Part shown: positions 30,240-41,784 of the stretch, one piece after another | How the letters are laid out: each line of letters starts with the position of its first letter | Numbering within the stretch: the stretch's first letter is position 1 | Assembly (NCBI RefSeq): GCF_037176765.1 | Contig: NC_090025.1 | Coordinates: 18,164,545-18,228,544 of the forward strand | Length of the DNA stretch: 64,000 bases | Reading direction: 5' to 3' | DNA from: Anolis sagrei | Lineage: Eukaryota; Chordata; Lepidosauria; Squamata; Anolidae | Notes under the pieces: model-generated | What the model was told of the DNA's origin: nothing | What the model saw: the letters and a program-made list of their open reading frames with translations, nothing else | Databases searched by the model: none | Made by a program: the position numbers and the translations under genes

Positions 30240-31165
30240 CATTTGATTTCACTTCTACCACCATATTCCTATTGCTTATGTTTCTTATGATTGTTCAATA
30301 AAATGTGGGATGGGAGTATTAAATTAAACGTGTCATTCTTCACATTTTGGTCCAAATCTAGTGTAATAGCAGGAAGGAAATGGTAGAAATGCGCATTCTT
30401 TCAAGTGAATGTTTACAACCTTAGTGTGAGGCAAATTATAATTTCCTGATTTGCAGCTTTCTCGCTGAGGCCATTACACTTCACAAAATCAAATAAGTCG
30501 ACTGGTATATTCATATGGACTCTATTTTGACCAGGGCAATGGCATGTTTAATATCATTTAAAATTGATTAATACAGAATTATAATTCTGGTTTATTGGGT
30601 CTCTTTTTAGGGAGGAAAGGCTTTGTATGACACAAGCCTATTTTTGTATTTCCTCAATCTTTATTGATAAAGGGATAAACATTTCATAGCAACCAAAAAA
30701 AGAGCATGGACTGACTTTCACCCTCAATGAGTCAAATATATTTCCATTTTATGGAATGCTTTCCAAAAGGCGCTGGGTTCATCCACATAAAAATGGAGAT
30801 GCGGGTGCAGCATCGGTATTAAATGTTATTATTTTTAATACATATGTTTATAAATGCACTTAAAATGCCTTTCTAAAAATATATCTGTGGTTTGGTACTC
30901 AAGCAAAGGCGTGCTAAAGTTTAATGGCAAGAATAAAATATACGGAATGTAATTACAGTTTTCATGAAAAACATCACTGTAGAAAATATTGTACTTTCAC
31001 CAGTTTAGCCAAGCTGGTACGAAATGTGTCCCAACAGTGGCATCTAGTGGCTTCATGTAGTTATTTCATTTAGTCTGCAAAACCTATCTTTTATTGTAGA
31101 CTCCACATTAAAACTGACACTAGCTGTTCTATGACATTGTGAACTCCATAGTTTTTAACAATGCC
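30240..31165. other. Repeat-poor island, possible conserved non-coding element
   Basis: About 0.9 kb without a recognised repeat, rich in ATTA/TTTAAT motifs (TTTAAAATTGATTAATACAG). 31031-31046 on the minus strand reads CCACTAGATGCCAC, one base from a CTCF core. It sits between SINE/LINE-dense flanks. Confidence 0.35.
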
Positions 31166-31171
31166 CATTAC

Positions 31172-31500
31172 CAAAGGTAAAAGGTTTTGCCTTGACATTA
31201 AGTCTAGTCATATCCAACTCTGGGAGTTGGTGCTCATCTCTATTTCTAAGCCGACGAGCTAGCGTTGTCCATAGACGCCTCTAAGGTCATGTGGCCAGCA
31301 TGACTGCGCCGTTACCTTCCCACCAGAGCAGTACCTATTGATCTACTCACATTTGCATGTTTTCGAACTGCTAGGTTGGCAGAAGCTGGGACTAGCAGTG
31401 GGAGCTCACCCCACTCCCTGGACTCGAACCGTCGACCTTTCGGTCAGCAAGGTCAGCAGCTCAGTGGTTTAACCCACTGTGCCACTGGAGACTCCTGGCC
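31172..31500 (-). mobile_element. Sauria-type tRNA SINE, full-length
   Basis: Plus strand: tail TTGACATTAAGTCTAGTCAT, middle GTCATGTGGCCAGCATGACT, TATTGATCTACTCAC, B-box side GGACTCGAACCGTCGACC, and head AACCCACTGTGCCACTGGAG. The tail resembles BovB, as known for Sauria SINEs. Confidence 0.93.
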
Positions 31501-31974
31501 AGTATCAACTAGGTAATTAATCATATCTAACCAAACTTGATGGAAATGTAATTCAAGAATACTGTAATCACTCTCAGAATGGGTCTCTTTCTCCGCTTGC
31601 ACCTGATGAAGAGTAGTTTGGTGGAAGAATTATGTTGTATTGTTTTTAGTCTAGGTTATGAGCCATAGCTTCCATATTGAAGGGAAGGGATATAAAATGA
31701 ATGAATGAATGAATGAATGGGTGAATGATTTGGCCAAAGCCATATCACTTTATGAGGCAAAGTAAAAGCTCATTTTATTTTATTTTATTTTATATACCAT
31801 CTTTCTCCTCGCAAGGCACTCAAGAAAAATCTCATTCCATTTTCAGAAGCTGACATAGGCCCCATTTATATTGCCATACAATGCTGTTTGAATGCAGTTT
31901 CAGACTGCATTAAATGTCAGCATAGATATGTCACATGTAGGACAGCAAGTTCCACCACAACTGAGAGTTTCCAA

Positions 31975-32156
31975 TGGGTGACCTTGGGCAAACCATAGGC
32001 TGGATCTACACTGCCATAAAATCCAGTTTCAGAAAGCAGATCAACCGCTTTGATTATATGAGACTACACAGCCAATGCAATTAATCTGCATTCAGAAACT
32101 GGATTATATAGCAGTGCAAATGAAGCCATGTTCTCTCAGCCTAACAAAACTGTTTC

Positions 32157-32190
<34 letters not shown>
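31975..32190. repeat. MITE copy and TA/GA microsatellite
   Basis: 31980-32130 carries GGCTGGATCTACACTGCCAT and a mirrored inner part (ATCCAGTTTCAGAAAGCAG; AGAAACTGGATTATAT). 32155-32200 is TA then GA repeat. Confidence 0.8.
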
Positions 32191-32201
<11 letters not shown>

Positions 32202-32239
32202 CCAGGAAAACCCAATGATAGAGTTGCCATAAGGCAAGG

Positions 32240-32682
32240 CCAATTAAAAACAACAGCAATGAAAATGACTCAGAGTGGATTACAGCATTTACATACATAG
32301 GCAAACATTCAATCCATTTACAATCATATACAATAAGTCACACAAATACAAACAAAGGCAGAGGCTTCTCCTTTCATTTCTGGCTTCTGGAGGCAGTGCT
32401 CATCTCTGGCTCTGAGGAGGTGCTTTTCTTCATTTTCAAGCTGAGGAGTCTGCATTGTCACCTCCTGTATTGTGTGGCCAGCAAAAATGCTTGGAACATC
32501 TCTTTGCCTTTTTCCACTGAAGCAGTACCTATTTATTTACTCACATTTTTGAACTGCTAGGTTGGCAGGAACTGCAGCTGACAGACAGGAGCTCATCCCA
32601 TCTCGCGGATTCGAATCGCCAACCTCCAGGTCAGCAGTTCAGCAGTACAAGGGTTAAACTCATTGCATCACCATGGCTCCTA
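32240..32682 (-). mobile_element. tRNA-derived SINE (third family), full copy
   Basis: Plus strand: reversed tail AGAGTGGATTACAGCATTTA, core GGCAGTGCTCATCTCTGGCT, CTCGCGGATTCGAATCGCCA (B box), head TGCATCACCATGGCTCC. Confidence 0.9.
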
Positions 32683-33410
32683 TCACAGTGACACTGGCAT
32701 CAATCAGCCTTCAAAGGGAATGTATTCCATATCTCTGGTGCCACAACAGTGAAGGTCCTGTCCCACATCCTCCCATTGCATACTGAGCTTTCTATTTTAT
32801 TGGTGTAATAAGTAATATCAGTAAGACCCCTGAAATGAGGAATCCATATCCACAGTTTCAGTTATCCACATCGGTCCTCCAAATTATTCTATGGTATACT
32901 TCCCCCAAAAGTTACCAAAGAGGTGCCTTGGAGGACCCAGAAGAGCTCTGTGGTATGTTAGTACCAAAAGGGAGCTAATTTTGTGGCATTCAGTCATATT
33001 GGTGGTTTCACGCTGGCCAGAAAAGTATTTCTCTTGGGGGGTCTTGGGGGGGTCTTGTGTTTGAAGAGCATTTTAGAATCAGTTTTACATTTTTTTCCAG
33101 ATCTTATGTCTCTCTTTAGGTATAAAACTTGAAAAACCATTTTGCTTCCCTTAAAAAAAAAAGGAACAAGCAACCAGTAATGCAATCACACAGGTAAGTC
33201 TCAATTTGCATTTCCACAACTTACAGCTTTTCAAATGCATGTTACTTTAGAAAACAAATAAAGTCCCACCCGGAATGCACCACTGTCCCAGAGCACAAGT
33301 AATTTTTCCAAACTGTCCTAAAAAGAAGCTTGCCGGCACACATTATACACATGGAATTTTAAAAGACAATTATATCCACCAGAGCTTTAAGGGTCTATTT
33401 GTTAATCCAG
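32683..33410. other. Intergenic stretch, mostly unassigned
   Basis: 32840-32990 (ATATCCACAGTTTCAGTTAT) may be a Tigger-like scrap. The rest was not recognised. Confidence 0.3.
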
Positions 33411-33411
33411 G

Positions 33412-33607
33412 AAAGGCTGTAACTCAATGGTAAAGCACTTGCTTTGTAGACAGAAGGTTTTTTGGTTCAGTTTCCAATATCTTCAGGTAGGACTGGAAAA
33501 GTTCTCTGTTTCAAACCCTGCAATGCAACTCCCAGTCACTGTAAGAGACCAATGCGGAAGGCAAACAGTCTGATTTATGTACATATAAGGCAGCTTGTTA
33601 GGTATGA
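33412..33607 (+). mobile_element. tRNA-derived SINE (fourth family)
   Basis: The head CTGTAACTCAATGGTAAAGC has a clear A box, the B box TTGGTTCAGTTTCC is degraded, and the 3' part ends ACATATAAGGCAGCTTG. It is an old copy. Confidence 0.75.
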
Positions 33608-33829
33608 ATGCTGCAAGGGCAAGGCATGTCAAATCCTGCACTGTGGGTGTGGTTGAAAATTTTGTTGCAACTAAGCAACTGTTCAAATTAACTCCACCTC
33701 TTGTGTGAAAACATCAGCTCATGCTGAAATGCCAGCCACCCTTAAAAATACACTTAAAGAAACAAAGAAGAAGTAACGTGCTCAAACAGCTTCAAATACA
33801 GGCTTTCCAGAAAACTGCACAGTGCGTAT

Positions 33830-34190
33830 ACATGTGTGTACCTTCAAGTCATCTGGTTAATTTTGGCAACCACATGGGCTTTTCTTAAGCAAAGAATACT
33901 CAGAAGTAGTTTTGCAAGTTCCTTCCTCTGAATCATATAATCATAGAGTTGGAAGAGACCGCATGGGCCATCCAGTCCAACCCCATTCTGCCAAGAAGCA
34001 GGAAAATTGCATTCAAAGCACTCTCGACAGATGGCCATCCAGCCTTTGTTTAAAAGCCTCCAAAGAAGGAGCCTCCACCACACTCTGGGGCAGAATATAT
34101 CTTACAGCCTCTGCTATTCCTTGATAGTCTCTCATTCAAGTACTAACCATGGGTGACTCTGTTTAGCTTCCAAGATCAGACAAAGTCTGG
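33830..34190 (-). mobile_element. 5S rRNA-derived SINE split by a CR1 tail
   Basis: The right part (34132-34190: TTCAAGTACTAACCATGGGT, TTTAGCTTCCAAGATCAGAC) is the complement of 5S rRNA. The left part (33830-33935: CTTCAAGTCATCTGG, AATACTCAGAAGTAGTTTTG) is the body. 33936-34115 between them is CR1. A collinear uninterrupted copy is at 61780-61990. Confidence 0.8.
33936..34115 (-). mobile_element. CR1 LINE 3' end
   Basis: ATCATAGAGTTGGAAGAGAC, CCATCCAGTCCAACCCC and GCCTCCACCACACTCTGGGG are the reversed CR1 3' terminus, inserted in the 5S-SINE. Confidence 0.88.
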
Positions 34191-34195
34191 AATGA

Positions 34196-34315
34196 ACATT
34201 TTGCATTGAATGTTTGCTGCTGCATGTTGTGAACCGCCTTGAATCCCCATCGGGGAGATAGGGCAAGATACAAGATACAAATAAAGTTTTTATATTATTA
34301 TTATTATTATTATAT
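34196..34315 (+). repeat. L2-type tail with ATT microsatellite
   Basis: TGTGAACCGCCTTGAATCCC, CATCGGGGAGATAGGG, ATACAAATAAAG, then ATT repeats. Confidence 0.75.
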
Positions 34316-34329
34316 CACAAAAATACAGT

Positions 34330-35400
34330 ATGACACAGCAAATGAGATATATATGTTGCATTTTGTATCACAAAATCACAAGTCGAACATTTTCCGAGTG
34401 TTTAGGACTGTGAGATATATTTTTGAATGATGTGCGCAGATCTGAGTAAGTTGGTTTTTTGCCGTTGACAGATCATGATTTTGTCAATGTTTATTGTTTC
34501 CAAATGCCAGCTGAGATCTTTTGGCACGGCACCCAGTGTGCCAATCACCACTGGGACCACCTGTACTGGTTTATGCCAGAGTCTTTGAAGGTCTTGATAA
34601 TGGCTGAGTTCTTTCTGTCATTTTTGTCAATTCGGCTGTCACCTGGTATGGCGACATCAATAATCCAAACGTTTTACTTTTCCACAATCGTGATGTCTGG
34701 AGTATTGTGTTCCAAAACTTTGTCAGTTTGGATTCGAAAGTCCCACAGTATTTGTGCATGTTCATTTTCCACTACCTTTACAGGTTTATGATCCCACCAG
34801 TTATTTACTACTGGCAGGTGTTACTTGTGACATTGTTATTGTTTTTATTATTATTGTTATTATATACACAACAAAAATAGTACACAGCAAACAAGCTCAC
34901 TATGCTGACTGTTGTATTGGATCACGTGTCCGACACTTCCCAAGTATCTAGGACTGTGTGATGTATCAGCGTATAATGCGTGCAGCTCCCAGTAAGGTGG
35001 CCTTTTGCAGCTGACAGATGGTAATCTTGTCAGTGCCAATTGTGTTTAAGTGCAGGCCAAGGACTTTAGGCACTGCATCCAGTGTGCAGATCGCCACTTT
35101 ACTGGCTTGTGCCAGAGTCTTTGCAATTTGATCTTTAAATTCTCATGTCAGCTTTTCCAGTTGTTTCTCTTCAATCCTGCTGTTGCGTGGGATTGCAACA
35201 TCAACAATCCATACTTTGTTTTTAACACGATCGTTTGGTCAGGAGTATTGTGCTCCAAAACTCTGTCAGTTTGAATCCCAGAGCAGTTTGACATGTTCAT
35301 TTTCTGTAACTTTTTCAGGCTTGTGATCTTACCAGTTCTTTGTCGTAGGCAGATAGTATTTGTGGCACAAGTTCCAATGAATCATCTGAGCAACGGTGTT
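34330..35400 (-). mobile_element. Two adjacent antisense LINE 3' ends
   Basis: Both halves (34330-34830 and 34860-35400) hold the complement of the 21290-22560 LINE end: ATCTTTTGGCACGGCACCCA and ACTTTAGGCACTGCATCCAG, then TGTGTTCCAAAACTTTGTC and TGTGCTCCAAAACTCTGTC. Both point to the minus strand and are about equally diverged. Confidence 0.75.
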
Positions 35401-35589
35401 ATGCCTCTGCTTGTTATTATTATTATTTGGTGTACTTAGATTCTTTTAACTGCATAATATTTTATGTTATTTAAATTTAAGAGTATTGTTGCATGATAAC
35501 CAGAAGTATTTCAGCTAGGTCAACAGTTTTGTCAAATCAATGGAAGTGCCTAATTTTTTTCTAAGTCCAGCCCTACATACAGCATGTTT

Positions 35590-36115
35590 TGTTGTTACTA
35601 AGTGCTATTAGGTCAACTTCCAATTGTGGTGACCCTGTGAATGAGATATCTAGGGCTGTTATCAACAGCTCTGTACAAGTCTTACATGGTCGTGGCATGG
35701 CTTTCTTGATAAGTGTCTATCAATCTGGAATGTGTTGCTGTGAGTTTTCCAGACTGTATGGCCATGTTCCAGAAGCATTCTCTCCTGACATTTCACCCAC
35801 ATATAAGGCAGGCATCCTCAGAGGTGTGAGGTCTGTTGGAAACTAGGCAAGTGAGGTTTATATATCCACAGATTCCCCAGATATATTAATCTCACTTGCC
35901 TAGTTTTCAACAGATATCACAATCTCTGAGGATGCCTGCCATAGATGCAGGTGAAACATCAGGAGAGAATGCTCCTGGAACATGGCCATACAGCCTGGAA
36001 AACCCAAAGCAACTCAGTGATTTTGGCCATGAAAGCCTTCGACCACACATCTGGAATGTATTCTTCCTCTTTTCCTACTGTCTTCTACCTTACTAAGAAT
36101 TGTTGTCTTTTCTAA
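35590..36115 (-). mobile_element. RTE/BovB-related LINE remnant split by a PLE pair
   Basis: 35590-35735 (GTGACCCTGTGAATGAGATA, TGGTCGTGGCATGGCTTTCT) and 36052-36115 (TCCTCTTTTCCTACTGTCTT) are collinear with the 59045-59330 family. The PLE pair lies between them. Confidence 0.6.
35738..36050. mobile_element. PLE inverted pair
   Basis: The minus copy 35738-35868 (TGAGTTTTCCAGACTGTATG to GGTTTATATATCC) faces the plus copy 35885-36050 (TAATCTCACTTGCCTAG to ATGAAAGCCTTCGACC). The right copy has the full core CTGAGGA (35936-35942), stem GCCTGC/GCAGGT, GAAACATC. Confidence 0.85.
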
Positions 36116-36117
36116 TT

Positions 36118-36352
36118 TTTGTGTGTGTCAGGAGTGACTTGAGAAACTGCAAGTTGCTTCTGGTGTGATCCAATTGGCCATCTGCAAGGACACTGCCTAA
36201 GGGATGCCCGGGTAGTTTTTTTAAAATGTTTTACCATCCTTGTGGAGCTGACAGAGGGAGTTCATCTGTGCTCTCCCCGGATTCAAACCTCTGACCTGTC
36301 TGTCTTCAGTTCTGCCTTCACAAGGGTTCAACCCATTGTGCCACCAGGGGTG
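36118..36352 (-). mobile_element. tRNA-derived SINE (second family)
   Basis: GTGTCAGGAGTGACTTGAGA, AGTTGCTTCTGGTGTGATCC, CCCGGATTCAAACCTCTGAC (B-box side), CAACCCATTGTGCCACCAGG (head). Confidence 0.9.
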
Positions 36353-37490
36353 CGGTCTTTCTAATGAACCAGGTCAAAGCATGTTACGATAGTCCAAATA
36401 AGACATAACTAAAGCATGCATCTCCCAAACCAGACATACATAGAAACATCTTGATGTACTAGCCCCAACACTACAAATCCTGAATCAATTACTCTCAGGA
36501 TAACATCTAAAGGCCAATCTTTAAACCTCCAATGGAAGTATGATAGCATCCAATGCATGCCAACATCCTATTCCCCGTTGCACCATTTCACTGATTTATG
36601 TCTACATTTTTGGCAGCTATGACCTCTAGTAGGTTACTAGTAAGGCAGGAGTTCTTCCATCTGGTTTGTCACCAATGCTGGGTATGCAAAGGTATGCCAC
36701 TTCTAGAGCTACTGGTGGCTAATAGCTTGAGGAAATTATAAATGTTACTTTTTTAGGAATGCGATTCCAAGAATACTTTAGCCTATGCTGTTCTTTGCCT
36801 CAAGCATCAAAATGTCATTTGTCAACTCTTTGAGAAATGGTTACACTGCAAGGCTGGGAATCACCTCTGTACTTAACACACATACCAGTCCAAGGTAAAA
36901 TAGCAGTTTACTGAAGAATATATATGAAAAGCAATTCAGCAAAATAGCATTTAAAAAGTCCAAATATCGGGATCAATCCACAAAAATCAAAGTACATGAC
37001 TAGCATCAAAAACCAGGAAAACAAACACAGAATAAATCCGAAACATGAGATTAATGAACAGTCCTCAAAAACTTGGAAGTAAGAAACACAAACACAAAGG
37101 GAACATGGAACATGGAACTAGAAATCCCTTGACTTGACAGAAGTTCTATTCTCAAACACCAATGTTGAATCGACTGGCAAAAAAGCCTTCTGGTCTAGCT
37201 AATATAGACAGAAAATCATGCCCTGGGAAACTGATAAGGACTTCTTGGCTAATAGGCATCTTGACCTTTGTAAACTCTCCTGAGAAGCTCTGTGTTGAAG
37301 GAACGTAAATCTCCTATCTACCTGCTCATTAGTCTGTCCATCTGGTCTTTCATTTTCACTCTCTGAGCTCAGTTTTGTTTCTGACCTTGCTTCCCTAGCG
37401 AAGAATGTGGCCTTCAGACAGAGACCACTCATTTTCAGGGATTAAAATCTCTTGCTGGCTATCCTGTTGACTTGCAGATTGAGAATCCCT
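36353..37490. other. Unassigned, possibly old LINE/LTR-type sequence
   Basis: 36360-36620 resembles the region next to L2 tails (compare 42290-42500). 36840-37490 was not assigned; part of it could be a decayed LTR, but no ends were seen. Confidence 0.3.
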
Positions 37491-37494
37491 AGTG

Positions 37495-37895
37495 TTATTA
37501 TTTATTATTATTATTATTTTATTTACTTCACTTGTATACCGCACTTCTCAGCCCTAGGGCGACTCAGTGCGATTAACAACAAATACAATGTACACAATAG
37601 CAATCACTAGACATTTAAAAACAGTAACATAGCAGTTAATTAAACAGCAAACATCAATACATCAACAATAAACCATCACGTCTCATCAATGAAATCAGAG
37701 TCCAGTACATTATCCAGTATTTCGTTCCAGTAATCTATTGCACTCAATGACGCTGATTGGTTGAATGCCTGTTCGAAGGCACTCTTCCGGAATGCCAGTA
37801 AGGAGGGGGCCGATCTGATATCTGTGGGAAGGACGTTCCACAGCCGAGGGGCCACCACTGAGAAGGCCTTGTCTCTCGTTTCCGCTAACACAAAA
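37495..37895 (-). pseudogene. L2 LINE 3' end (RT C-terminal fragment)
   Basis: The minus-strand frame 37891-37676 reads ETRDKAFSVVAPRLWNVLPT and DIRSAPSLLAFRKSAFEQAF. The antisense tail has GTATACCGCACTTCTCAG and the ATT repeat at 37495. It is 5' truncated. Confidence 0.88.
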
Positions 37896-38995
37896 ACACG
37901 TTAGTCAGTTAGGCTGACTAACAGGCCCAGAATCCCCAGAAAGATCAGGGGTAGACACAATTAAAGGTTGGACTACAACAGAAAGGGAGAATTGACAGAA
38001 AGTGAGAGAGGCTGAAAGAGTGAAGCAGAACAATTAAGAATCCAGATTTTCCCCCTTTATAATTTCCGGTAAAATAAATGGAAACTTTTCAAGTTCTGCC
38101 ATCCTTGCTTCTAGGCACCTGGTAAGACTGCTCAAACTGGAATCTGGTAATAGCCAACTCCTGTTATGCAAGAGCTAGAGAATTTATACACAGCGAGTGT
38201 GAATCCCCAACTTAGGAAGTGGCTGAAAGAAATGTCATAACGTTCAAAAAGTTTCAACTGACTTTCCATACTTTATCAGATTTTCACAGGAAGCAGCAAA
38301 AGATAAATGCAACAGAGACTCAGAATAACGCTGATTTACTGAATGGAGATAAATAATTGAGTCTGTTCTTGGCAGTGGCAGAAAGGTGAGGACAGAAATT
38401 CCCGTAGCACCGAACCAAAATAGTGTGTTTGTCTTGGGAAGCTGTTTTTATATCTTGCAAAATCCATTGGTTCAAAGGTCATTTGTGAGCTAGATCAAGT
38501 GCCTGTGAAAAATGGGACAATTATAATAACGTCACAAAACACTGACTTCATTCCTAGTTGGCATGGTTGTCTTTCCATAGACTCAAATCTCATCGCCTGG
38601 GTGATGCCATCACAACATCATGTCACTTAGATGACCATTGATTTGCTCAACTATTTATAAACACAAAGGACTTTTTCTTAAGCAAGCAAGCAAGCAAAGA
38701 AGCTGCTCAAAATGTTCTCGAACCTGAATAAAATAGAGGCAAATGATATGAAGGGAACCCAATTTTAGGTGAGCATCTTGGAGCTTTCCAAAGTTTCCTT
38801 TTTAAATCTGAAAATGATTGCCTGTTAAAATTTGGGTCACTGTTGTTGTAGTGTATGTCAATCATTTACAAGTTATTTACTTTATTTATATTCTGCCTGT
38901 CTCTCAAATACACAGTTTGACGTGACTAACAATAGAGGTCAAAACAGAATACATTTTAAACAAGGCATAATAAAAACTTTATAAACAATTGTATA
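37896..38995. other. Intergenic stretch, nothing assigned
   Basis: No repeat family or exon was recognised. A short AGCA/CAAG run lies at 38680-38698. Confidence 0.35.
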
Positions 38996-38999
38996 GACC

Positions 39000-39536
39000 A
39001 GCGTTTCTCAACCTGGAGGTTGGGATCCTGGGTGGCGTGGGGGGTCATGAGAGGGTGTCAGAGGGGTTGGGAAAGACCATAAGAAACAATATTTTCTGTT
39101 GATCATGGGGGTTCTGTGTGAAAAGTTTGGCCCAATTCTATTGGTGGGATTCAAATGCTATTTGATTGGAGGTGAACTATAAATCCCAGTAACTACAACT
39201 CCCAAATGTCAAGGTCTATTTTGCCCAAACTCCACCAGTGTTCACATTTGGGCATATTGAGTATTCGTGGCAAGTTTGGTCCAGATCCATCATTGTGTGA
39301 GTCCACCGTGACCTCTGGATATAGGTGAACTACAACTCCAAAACTCAAGGTCAATGCCCACCACACACTTCCAGTATTTTCTGTTGGTCATGAGAGTTCT
39401 GTGTGCCAAATTTGGTTCAATTCCATTATTGGTGGGGTTCAGAATGCTCTTTGATTGTAGGTGAACTATAAATCCCAGCAACTGCTACTCCCAAATGACA
39501 AAGTCAATCTCCCCTACCCCACCAGTATTCAAATTT
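39000..39536 (+). mobile_element. 5' three quarters of a ~725-bp hAT-type element
   Basis: Starts CCAGCGTTTCTCAACCTGGA and matches 55979 onward (TTCACATTTGGGCATATTGA, AATGCTCTTTGATTGTAGG). The right terminus is missing. Confidence 0.85.
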
Positions 39537-39811
39537 ATGCATTGTAATTAATGATGAGAGATGGTAGCATTGGTTTCCAAGGCACATTTGTTCTAATGTG
39601 TTGCTTTCAAGTGCATGGGGTTTTATAATGGAAGTGGAGCATGGCTCTACTGGCGATGATTCATGGTAAATATAAATAATCAATGATGGAGGATCTTGGC
39701 CACAGCCTTCAAACAATACAAATGAAGGAATGCTTTGGAGCTGGACTATGCGAATGGCACTGAGGCTAGGGATTTATAATTTCACTTTAGGAAATTAAAA
39801 GAGATCTTAAG

Positions 39812-40392
39812 ATGGTACCTGGCTACTCATCTGAGTTAAATCTAGCTATAACTGAAGTCTGCAGGAGTCATGCAAAAACCACAGGAAATAAAAAGGAAGA
39901 GGTATACAGAATAAAGCATATCACCAATTATGTAGATTTTCTAAGATCCACAGAGACACTTGCTGGAACACCTCAGCAAGCGAGAGTCCAAAAGTGGCAG
40001 ACTCAAACCCAGAACCTCAATCAATGGCTGATACCAAATGAGAGACTCCCTCCTGGGCCCACAGAAAACTGGGCGACTTGGAAGGCGCTGAACAGACTGC
40101 GCTCTGGCACCACGAGATGCAGAGCCAACCTTAAGAAATGGGGCTACAAAGTGGAATCCACGACATGTGAGTGTGGAGAAGAGCAAACCACAGACTACCT
40201 ATTGCAATGCAACCTGAGCCCTGCCACATGCACAATGGAGGACCTTCTTGCAGCAACAACAGAGGCACTCCAAGTGGCCAGATACTGGTCAAAGGACATT
40301 TAATAGAATACCAAGTATGCAAACTTCGTGTTTTGTTTGTTTGTTTTTAATGTAATACAACAGGTTTGCTCCTGACACGATAAATAAATTAT
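39812..40392 (+). pseudogene. LINE C-terminal ORF fragment with 3' tail
   Basis: A 163-residue open frame to 40303 runs from MVPGYSSELNLAITEVCRSH through WLIPNERLPPGPTENWATWK, LRSGTTRCRANLKKWGYKVE and CECGEEQTTDYLLQCNLSPA to YWSKDI. The Cys-rich CECG...LLQC motif is a zinc-knuckle-like end found after the RT in several non-LTR clades. The 3' UTR ends CTCCTGACACGATAAATAAA. The RT itself is absent (5' truncation). The frame is open but only a fragment, and no host gene is implied. Confidence 0.8.
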
Positions 40393-40614
40393 GTAGGCGG
40401 CATTTTAATTGGCAACACCGTCTTCTTTCTATGACTATATTTGCACTAAGACTTTAGATTTACCAGTTTGAAGGCACCCTTATTTGTTGACAAGGTAGTC
40501 ACCTGTATGTATCTGAAGATCACCACAATGAACGTCTTTTAATTCAAGCAGGAGAACATACACATAGAAAACTAATGTCTCATTCTTGCCACATTAGAAA
40601 CCAAGGTCAAAACA
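40393..40614. other. Short unassigned gap
   Basis: Nothing was recognised between the LINE tail and the hAT. Confidence 0.3.
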
Positions 40615-40622
40615 CTTTAAAG

Positions 40623-40758
40623 CAGTGGTTCTCAAGCTGTGAGTCCCCAGATGTTTTGGCCTTTGACTTCCAGAAATCCTAACAGTTGGTAAACTAGCTG
40701 GGATTTCTGGGAGTTTGTAGGCCAAAACACTTGGGGACCCACAAGTTGAGAACCACTG
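40623..40758. mobile_element. hAT foldback with perfect 8-bp target duplication
   Basis: CAGTGGTTCTCAAGCTGTGA to its mirror ending GAGAACCACTG, between CTTTAAAG copies (40615-40622, 40759-40766). Confidence 0.96.
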
Positions 40759-40797
40759 CTTTAAAGGCATCCATAAACTAGCAGAGCAGAACAAGAG

Positions 40798-40962
40798 TAA
40801 AGGTAAAGTTTTTCCCTGATATTAAGTCTAGTCGTGCCCAACTTTGGGGTGGTGGTGCTCATCTCCATTTCTAAGCCAAAGAGTCGGTGTTGTCTGTAGA
40901 CACCTCCAAGGTCATGTGGTCAGCATGACTACATGGAGTGCTGTTACATGGAGCGCCGAGAA
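40798..40962 (-). mobile_element. Sauria-type SINE, tail half
   Basis: AAGGTAAAGTTTTTCCCTGA, TTAAGTCTAGTCGTGCCCAA, AAGGTCATGTGGTCAGCATG. The tRNA-like head is missing. Confidence 0.9.
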
Positions 40963-41029
40963 CCAGATTAGTATTAGGGTAATTTCCACAGCAATTGAAA
41001 CACCATCCAATGTCATATGTGACACAATA

Positions 41030-41256
41030 CAGTCCGCCCTCCATATCCATGGATTCTGCAATCACAATTCAACCATTCATGGCTTGAAAATGTTCTTTAA
41101 AAAGAAATTCCCAAAAGCAAACTTTACTTTTGTCATTTTAGATAAGTGATAGCATTTTACTGTGCCACTGCATATAATATCACTTGAGTATATATGAATT
41201 TTGGTATCCATAGTAGGTCCTGGTGCTAAACTCTAGCATATACTGAGGATCCACTG
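41030..41256. mobile_element. Tigger-like non-autonomous element
   Basis: CAGTCCGCCCTCCATATCCA to ATACTGAGGATCCACTG, with inner GGCTTGAAAATGTTC, AAGCAAACTTTACTTTTGTC and GAATTTTGGTATCCATAG. It is the compact form of the 18489-19885 element. Confidence 0.8.
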
Positions 41257-41780
41257 CACTCACAAAAGGAGTAAAAAGTGATGCTTCGTCTGAAAAGTTT
41301 ACAAATTTATATAATTCTCAGCACCGAATCTGACTAATACTGAAGCTTGTTTGCTGCTCGTACTGAGGGCTCATCTACACAATACCTAAAACACAGGATT
41401 TCCCGTGTTAAAAAGTGACACTAGCGCTAAATTAATGCTGATTTGCTGCAATGGCCAAAAAGCACAGAATTAAAAAGCTCCCCTTTTATCCTGATTCCAG
41501 CCAAAAAATTGTGAATATTTGCATCACTGTGTAACCCTGCACTCACCAAAAACACATGATTTCCTTCCCTCCCCCTTGCGGAGACTGTTTCAGCACATGA
41601 ATGCTTTTTTAATCAAAATAGCTGATCAGCTGATTGCGCTGTCAAACGGACACACAGCTGATTAAAGCAAACAGGAATGGAGAGCAATTAGAACTCTCTG
41701 AAACTCTTTATTTTAAACTGTATAATATTAAATAGAGCTTGGATAAAGAATTAGGAGAAGGGAGAAATACGACAAAAGTT
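41257..41780. other. Intergenic stretch, nothing assigned
   Basis: No repeat family was recognised with confidence. 41366-41420 (GGGCTCATCTACACAATACC) may be the edge of a MITE. Confidence 0.3.
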
Positions 41781-41784
41781 TTTT

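Noticed and set aside
34132-34190. 5S rRNA gene
   Set aside because: Only part of 5S is present, diverged, and joined to a SINE body. The same structure recurs at 61780-61990.
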